The notes under the pieces: model-generated | What the model was told of the DNA's origin: nothing | What the model saw: only the letters and a program-made list of their open reading frames with translations | Databases searched by the model: none | Shown: positions 33,208-36,999 of the stretch, one piece after another | Layout of the letters: every line of letters starts with the position of its first letter | Position numbering within the stretch: position 1 is the first letter of the stretch | NCBI GenBank assembly: GCA_964496245.1 | Contig: CAZBZG010000005.1 | Coordinates: 1 to 36,999 of the forward strand | Length of the DNA: 36,999 nucleotides | Reading direction: 5' to 3' | From: CAZBZG01 sp964496245 | GTDB taxonomy: Bacteria > Planctomycetota > SZUA-567 | Program-made: the position numbers and the translations under genes

Positions 33208-33594
33208 TTAGCGCACACGCTCTGCATCGCCCCACAGGTGCTCGAGCTGGTAGAACTCCCGCGTGGTCTCGTCGAAGAGGTGGAGGACCACGTCGCCGTA
33301 ATCGAGCAGCACCCAGCGGCCTTCGCCCACGCCGTCTCTGTTGAGCAGGTGGGTACGCTCGGCCTTCATCGTCTTCTCCACGTCCCGCACGATGGCCTTC
33401 ATCTGGGGGCGGTTGGCGGCTGTGGCGATCACGAAGAAATCCGTGAAATCGCAGACCGTGCGCAGGTCGAGGATGGCCACATCCTCGGCCCGTTTCTCCT
33501 CGCAGGCGTCTGCCATGTGCTCGGCGAGCCGGCGGTTGCGCTTCTCGGTCTGTTGCTGGCTCGGCTGCTGCACGGGGTTTGCTCTTCCGATCAT
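33208..33594 (-). CDS. rsfS: ribosome silencing factor RsfS
   Basis: This is a 128-residue member of the RsfS/Iojap family, which binds ribosomal protein uL14 and blocks joining of the ribosomal subunits when nutrients are short. Signatures are CDFTDFFVIATAANRPQM, the region with EGRWVLLDYGDVVLHLF, and FYQLEHLWGDA at the end. A Gln-rich N-terminal extension of about 18 residues is not conserved in the family and a later start is possible. There is no obvious ribosome-binding site. It heads the rsfS-argC-methyltransferase group. The element GGTTGCATTCC upstream resembles that of the murD promoter. Confidence 0.93.
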   Translation of the reverse strand: MIGRANPVQQPSQQQTEKRNRRLAEHMADACEEKRAEDVAILDLRTVCDFTDFFVIATAANRPQMKAIVRDVEKTMKAERTHLLNRDGVGEGRWVLLDYGDVVLHLFDETTREFYQLEHLWGDAERVR

Positions 33595-33760
33595 CGAAGC
33601 GCGCCGCGCGAATCGCGGCTAACTGCTTTCAGGCGCATAGCTTGCCGCAAGCCGGCGTGGAATGCAACCAAAAACACCTGGAGAACCCTAAGTTCTTGAT
33701 TCCTTCAAGGTTTGGGAGGATCCCTGTCGATAGATACGAGAAAGGGGAGTTGTCGCCGCG

Positions 33761-33782
33761 TCCGGAGCCAACCGGCTCCGGA
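33761..33782 (+). promoter_or_regulatory. leader hairpin of the LysM-protein gene
   Basis: TCCGGAGCC (33761-33769) pairs perfectly with GGCTCCGGA (33774-33782) around an AACC loop: nine base pairs, 56 bases upstream of the ATG. No T-run follows. It is a stable 5' mRNA stem or, less likely, the end of an upstream transcript. Confidence 0.5.
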
Positions 33783-33838
33783 ATATCAGGATTGCGGGCC
33801 CGGAGGTGAGGAGGGCTGGCGCCAGCACGGAGGTGGAG

Positions 33839-36451
33839 ATGAGAAGCGCAGAGGACATCGTGAAAGACTACCGGGCTCGCGGATACAGCGACGAACGGCT
33901 CCGGGCCCTGGCCAACGGCCGTCCCGAGCCGATTTGCAGCCAGATCCTGGAGCTCCTGGCGCAGGGGGAGGCGACAGAGACCGAGGAGGCGCCGCCGGTC
34001 GAGGACGTGCTTGCGAGCGTTCCCCCCGAGGCCGCGGACCAGCAAGAGGAAGTTCCCGAGGCGGAAGAGGAAGTCGTGCTGGTCGTGGATCCGGACGAGC
34101 CCGCAGACATCGAAGAGACAGCCGAAGACGGCGAAGAGCTGGAGGCCCTCGAGGAGGCGGACGAGGCAGCCCCGGCGCAAGAGGAGCCGGAGGCCCAAGC
34201 GGAAGAGGAACCCACGGAAGCGCCGGTAGAAATCGAGGAAGCGGTCGCTGAACCCGAAGAAGTGGTCGCGGAATCGGAGGCGCCAATCGCCGCAGCCGAG
34301 GGCACGGCTCAGGAAGCAGAGGTCATGGAGGCGGAGGCGGCTGGTGTCGAGATGGTCGCTGAGCAGAGCGGGGAAGCCGGCGCTGTTGAGCCGTCTGCGA
34401 CGACCGCCCAGGCTTTGAGCGATGCGCCCGAAAACGCAGTCGAAGAGGTCGTGGTCGACTTGGCGTTCGAAGAGGACGAGCCGGCCGAGGCCGTGGAGGC
34501 CGAGGTGGCAGATACGCAAGCTGCTACGGAAGAGAACGTCGAAGCGCAGAACACGGAGGCTGTCGCCGACACGACGGACGCAAACGAGGCCCGAACGCTG
34601 CGGCTGGCCGAGATCGTGGTCGAACGGCCCACCCCCGAGGAGTATCACGCCAACCAGGCGGACGTCCCGGTACTCGCAGGGGAGGTCGTCGACTTGCGTA
34701 CGGAAACGCCGGACGAGCCACAGACGGTGATTGCAGGCGATTCCGAACCCGAGACGGCCGACATAGCGGCGCAGGTCGTAGAGGTCGGCGAATGCTGGCC
34801 CCTGGCCGAAACCGTGGAGGCTGCAGCCGCGCAGCTCGACGTGTTCGAAAAGGTCGACAGCGGTGTGTTCGTGGTCTTTCAGGACGATTCCGAGCAGACC
34901 ATCGACTCGATCAAGGCCAACAAGGCTGCGCAGCGCAGCCTCAAGGTTCTGCAGGACGCCTTGCGCGAGGATCCGGACCTCGCCGAGTCCCTGGAAGGGG
35001 TCAGCAACGTGATCGAACTGCATCCGCCCTATGCGATCGCTCCCGAGGTCGAAGAGGTGGCCCCCCCCGTAGACTTTGACCAGGATGTGCCGGTCGAAAA
35101 GGAAGAAAGCGGGCTGATCCGTTTTCCGTCCGAGATGCTCGAGTCCTACAACGCCATTGTTTCGGTTCACGCAGAGCAGCAAGCGGCAAACGAAGCGGAC
35201 GAAGCCAACGACCTGGAGCCCGCGCCGGCCGCAATTCCGGCGGCAGAAGACGATGCCGGGCCCGCAGCGGCCGACGGACGCGGCCCGGTCATCATCCCCG
35301 GCGAAAGCGTGTCCGCGCCCGTGTCCGCCTCGGCCGAGATCGAGGAGGAGATCGCGCATCTCCGCAACTGGCTGACCGAGCTCGAAGACGCGCTCAAGCT
35401 CAAGAAGATCGAGGCGGACGAACTCACCCGCCTGCTCGGCGAACGCGACGAGACCCTGGCCCTGCAGGCCGAGGAACTCCAGCGCGTGCGCGAGAACCTG
35501 CACGCGGACGAGGCGCGCATGCACGAAGTCAGGCAGGTCGAGGAGAAGCTCCAGGCAGCCGAAGGCGAGCTCGCCTCGGTGCGCGAGGAGATGGGCGCGC
35601 TCGAACGGGAGTACAACATCCTGGCCACGGGCACCGTGCCCGACCTCAAGCAGGACAAGGACGATCTGGTCGATCTGCTCGAGGCTGAGGTGGAGAAGCA
35701 GGCGCCCATGAAGGCGGCGCTGACCGAGAGCGGCCGGCGGGTGGCCATCGGCTATACCCTGGCTGCGGCGGCGAGCGTGCTGCTCGTGCTCTCGATCGTC
35801 TTCCAGTGGGTCCAGGAGAACAACCGCCAGATGCAGGACCAGGTGCTGCTCGCCGAACTCAAGCAGGACCTGGCGCACGAACAGGAACGGCGCGCGTCTC
35901 TGACGAGCGAACTCAAGACCCTGGAGACCAACTGGGCCCGAAAGGTCCAGGTCGCAAACGCAGCACGCGACCAGGCGCAGAACCGACTGGCGCAGCTCAA
36001 GGAGCGCGTGGAGGAGCAGGCGCGTGTGATCGCATCGCTCCGGGTCGGAGCCGGAAGCGAAGGCCTGGTCCGGGCGCCACGCCGTGAGGAGGTCGCCCGG
36101 GACAGCCGCGCGCTGCAGGGCGGCCGAACCGACGCGACATTCGGGGGTCGCCGCGTCCACCGCAATGACATCGACATGCGCGAGTGGCAGGCCCGGCAGG
36201 GCCGGTCCGGAAACGAGACCCGGGACCGGTCGGAGGTGGCGAGCAAGAAGGCCAAGGTCCGAGAGGGGGACGGCGTGAGCCAGATCCTCTGGCGGGAGCT
36301 CGGTCAGAGCAATCCGGGGCTCGTGGAGTGGGTCATCAAGAAGAACGCACTCCAGCGCCATGCGCGGCACGGCTATCCCATCATCCGGCCGGGGCAGGAA
36401 CTCCTGATCCCGACCAGCGCCACGGCTGCGGCCGAGTTGCGGGAGCGGTGA
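33839..36451 (+). CDS. bitopic acidic coiled-coil protein with C-terminal LysM-like domain
   Basis: This 870-residue protein begins with a small helical domain (SAEDIVKDYRARGYSDERLR, about 2-45). A very acidic Ala/Glu/Val-rich region follows (about 45-330), then mixed sequence with FVVFQDDSEQTIDSIKANKA (about 335), and a coiled coil (about 500-607). One membrane helix (TLAAAASVLLVLSIVFQW, about 636-659) leads to a second coiled coil (about 661-737). The end (about 807-860) is LysM-like: REGDGVSQILWREL, NPGLVEWVIKKNAL and IIRPGQELLIP. The large acidic part is presumably cytosolic and the LysM domain binds peptidoglycan. This is roughly a mirror of FimV, which has its LysM at the N-terminus. 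The ATG at 33839 follows GGAGGTGG. It stands alone. I infer a role in cell-shape or polar scaffolding only from architecture. Confidence 0.75.
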   Translation: MRSAEDIVKDYRARGYSDERLRALANGRPEPICSQILELLAQGEATETEEAPPVEDVLASVPPEAADQQEEVPEAEEEVVLVVDPDEPADIEETAEDGEELEALEEADEAAPAQEEPEAQAEEEPTEAPVEIEEAVAEPEEVVAESEAPIAAAEGTAQEAEVMEAEAAGVEMVAEQSGEAGAVEPSATTAQALSDAPENAVEEVVVDLAFEEDEPAEAVEAEVADTQAATEENVEAQNTEAVADTTDANEARTLRLAEIVVERPTPEEYHANQADVPVLAGEVVDLRTETPDEPQTVIAGDSEPETADIAAQVVEVGECWPLAETVEAAAAQLDVFEKVDSGVFVVFQDDSEQTIDSIKANKAAQRSLKVLQDALREDPDLAESLEGVSNVIELHPPYAIAPEVEEVAPPVDFDQDVPVEKEESGLIRFPSEMLESYNAIVSVHAEQQAANEADEANDLEPAPAAIPAAEDDAGPAAADGRGPVIIPGESVSAPVSASAEIEEEIAHLRNWLTELEDALKLKKIEADELTRLLGERDETLALQAEELQRVRENLHADEARMHEVRQVEEKLQAAEGELASVREEMGALEREYNILATGTVPDLKQDKDDLVDLLEAEVEKQAPMKAALTESGRRVAIGYTLAAAASVLLVLSIVFQWVQENNRQMQDQVLLAELKQDLAHEQERRASLTSELKTLETNWARKVQVANAARDQAQNRLAQLKERVEEQARVIASLRVGAGSEGLVRAPRREEVARDSRALQGGRTDATFGGRRVHRNDIDMREWQARQGRSGNETRDRSEVASKKAKVREGDGVSQILWRELGQSNPGLVEWVIKKNALQRHARHGYPIIRPGQELLIPTSATAAAELRER

Positions 36452-36490
36452 ACCTGCAGCGCGGACGGTGGACCAACCCGTACCTCCCAC

Positions 36491-36522
36491 CACAGGGCCT
36501 GCGCCGCGGCGCAGGCCCTGTG
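36491..36522 (+). terminator. perfect 32-bp palindrome after the LysM-protein gene
   Basis: CACAGGGCCTGCGCC (36491-36505) and its exact reverse complement (36508-36522) flank GC, which is itself self-complementary, so all 32 bases form one palindrome. It lies 39 bases past the stop codon. As RNA it would be a very stable hairpin and may end transcription without a T-run, or be a repeat or a protein-binding site. Confidence 0.7.
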
Positions 36523-36615
36523 CGATTCGCGAAGGGTAGCGGCAGGGGGCTGCGGACCGATGATGGCGCCAAATGTGCGCCTGCTGGAATCCGGGCCTGG
36601 TTCAGAAGCGGCCGG

Positions 36616-36647
36616 TTTGGGGTGGCAGTCCGCTTTGGGGGTGGCAG
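36616..36647 (+). repeat. G-rich direct repeat, two copies
   Basis: TTTGGGGTGGCAG (36616-36628) recurs as TTTGGGGGTGGCAG (36634-36647), 18 bases apart and differing by one G. It is non-coding; it could be a binding-site pair or a slippage product. Confidence 0.5.
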
Positions 36648-36680
36648 CTCGCACACGAAGCAGATCGTAGTCCTGGCACT

Positions 36681-36718
36681 CTGCCTGGGGCGGAACCCGT
36701 GAAGCGTTCCACAGGCAG
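36681..36718 (+). promoter_or_regulatory. two-tier stem-loop in the non-coding tail
   Basis: CTGCCTG (36681-36687) pairs with CAGGCAG (36712-36718), and inside it GGAAC (36692-36696) pairs with GTTCC (36706-36710), with a nine-base loop. GAGAGGTGAG follows. It could be a leader structure of a gene or small RNA to the right. Confidence 0.35.
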
Positions 36719-36999
36719 GAGAGGTGAGATGAGAAGGTAGATCGCAACCGTGGACGCGGGTGGAGTCTTGATTCGGAAAGCTTGGGGCCGAAGAGGGCTT
36801 ATCTCACGAGGCTTCAGAGGATGGGGGCAATGGTGTTGCTACCGAAGAAGCTCCGGCGAGAGAATGGAGGCCTGGAGAAAGGGTTGGCCTCGCAGGCTCC
36901 GCTGCATCTGGGGAGCCGATGACAAGACCGACACGCGCGCGCGCGGCGCGCGGCGGGTCGACATGTCCGTTTGGCGGACTGCGTAGCACAGGCGGCACG

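Larger units (their letters stand above)
36452..36999. other. non-coding end of window, 548 bases
   Basis: I see no convincing gene. Open frames here lack ribosome-binding sites and the usual G/C third-position bias. The region holds a 32-bp palindrome, a G-rich direct repeat, a longer stem-loop, and an alternating CG tract (about 36931-36956). No tRNA, RNase P, tmRNA or SRP signature was recognised. A gene could begin beyond the edge. Confidence 0.6.

Noticed and set aside
33629..36493. Minus-strand open frame of 954 codons antisense to the LysM-protein gene
   Set aside because: It arises from GAG/GAA-rich codons read in reverse. The plus strand has the ribosome-binding site, coiled coils, membrane helix and LysM-like end.
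36750..36986. 78-codon plus-strand frame near the window end
   Set aside because: It has no ribosome-binding site, Arg/Trp/Gly-rich random composition and no third-position bias.
36525..36999. RNase P, tmRNA, SRP or 6S RNA gene
   Set aside because: None of the conserved core strings of these RNAs could be found.

Overview
The window is 37 kb of GC-rich bacterial chromosome with dense, mostly short-spaced genes and a strong bias to G or C in third codon positions. Housekeeping genes (murD, aroB, argC, rsfS, a Nif3-like gene) sit beside Ser/Thr kinases fused to FHA or WD40 domains, a BatA-like protein, HtrA paralogues and an exopolysaccharide export module. I infer a PVC-like or Planctomycetes/Lentisphaerae/Hydrogenedentes-type lineage from this mix, but no rRNA is present to confirm it. 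A run of ten N at 27281-27290 shows that the contig is a scaffold, probably metagenomic.

Layout. 1-460: remnants of a divergent aldo/keto reductase / AraC-regulator pair, each missing its N-terminus and fused head to head. 541-2577 (-): a double GT2 glycosyltransferase. 2815-10826 (+): a 55-aa small gene, then a three-gene signalling cluster of a ClpP-loop-less double AAA+ unfoldase, an FHA/zinc-ribbon/kinase protein and a kinase with two seven-bladed WD40 propellers. A striking GTAC-rich inverted repeat separates the two kinases. 11074-11913 (+): a TSUP permease. 12006-15654 (-): an active HtrA protease followed by a larger tandem pseudo-HtrA. 15837-17863 (+): a four-helix membrane protein and a Nif3-like metal protein. 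17940-25159 (-): an EPS export operon (HTH/pseudo-receiver, ExeA-type ATPase, Wzc-like copolymerase-kinase, Wza-like lipoprotein), then murD from its own, apparently leaderless, promoter, and a possible 53-aa ORF. 25483-31176 (+): two unrecognised envelope proteins, aroB and a BatA-like protein. 31181-33594 (-): rsfS, argC and a methyltransferase. 33839-36451 (+): a bitopic acidic coiled-coil protein with a C-terminal LysM-like domain, followed by a perfect 32-bp palindrome. 36452-36999 has no convincing gene.

Sigma70-like promoters are readable before many transcription units (pattern TTGacn, 16-18 bp, TAnacT), and they helped to choose starts. The likeliest new biology is the AAA+/FHA-kinase/WD40-kinase cluster, which resembles the phospho-control part of type VI secretion but has no secretion genes nearby. 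Next come the minimal EPS export module with its own HTH/ATPase pair, and the tandem pseudoprotease paired with an active HtrA. Every functional assignment rests on motif reading, without database searches.
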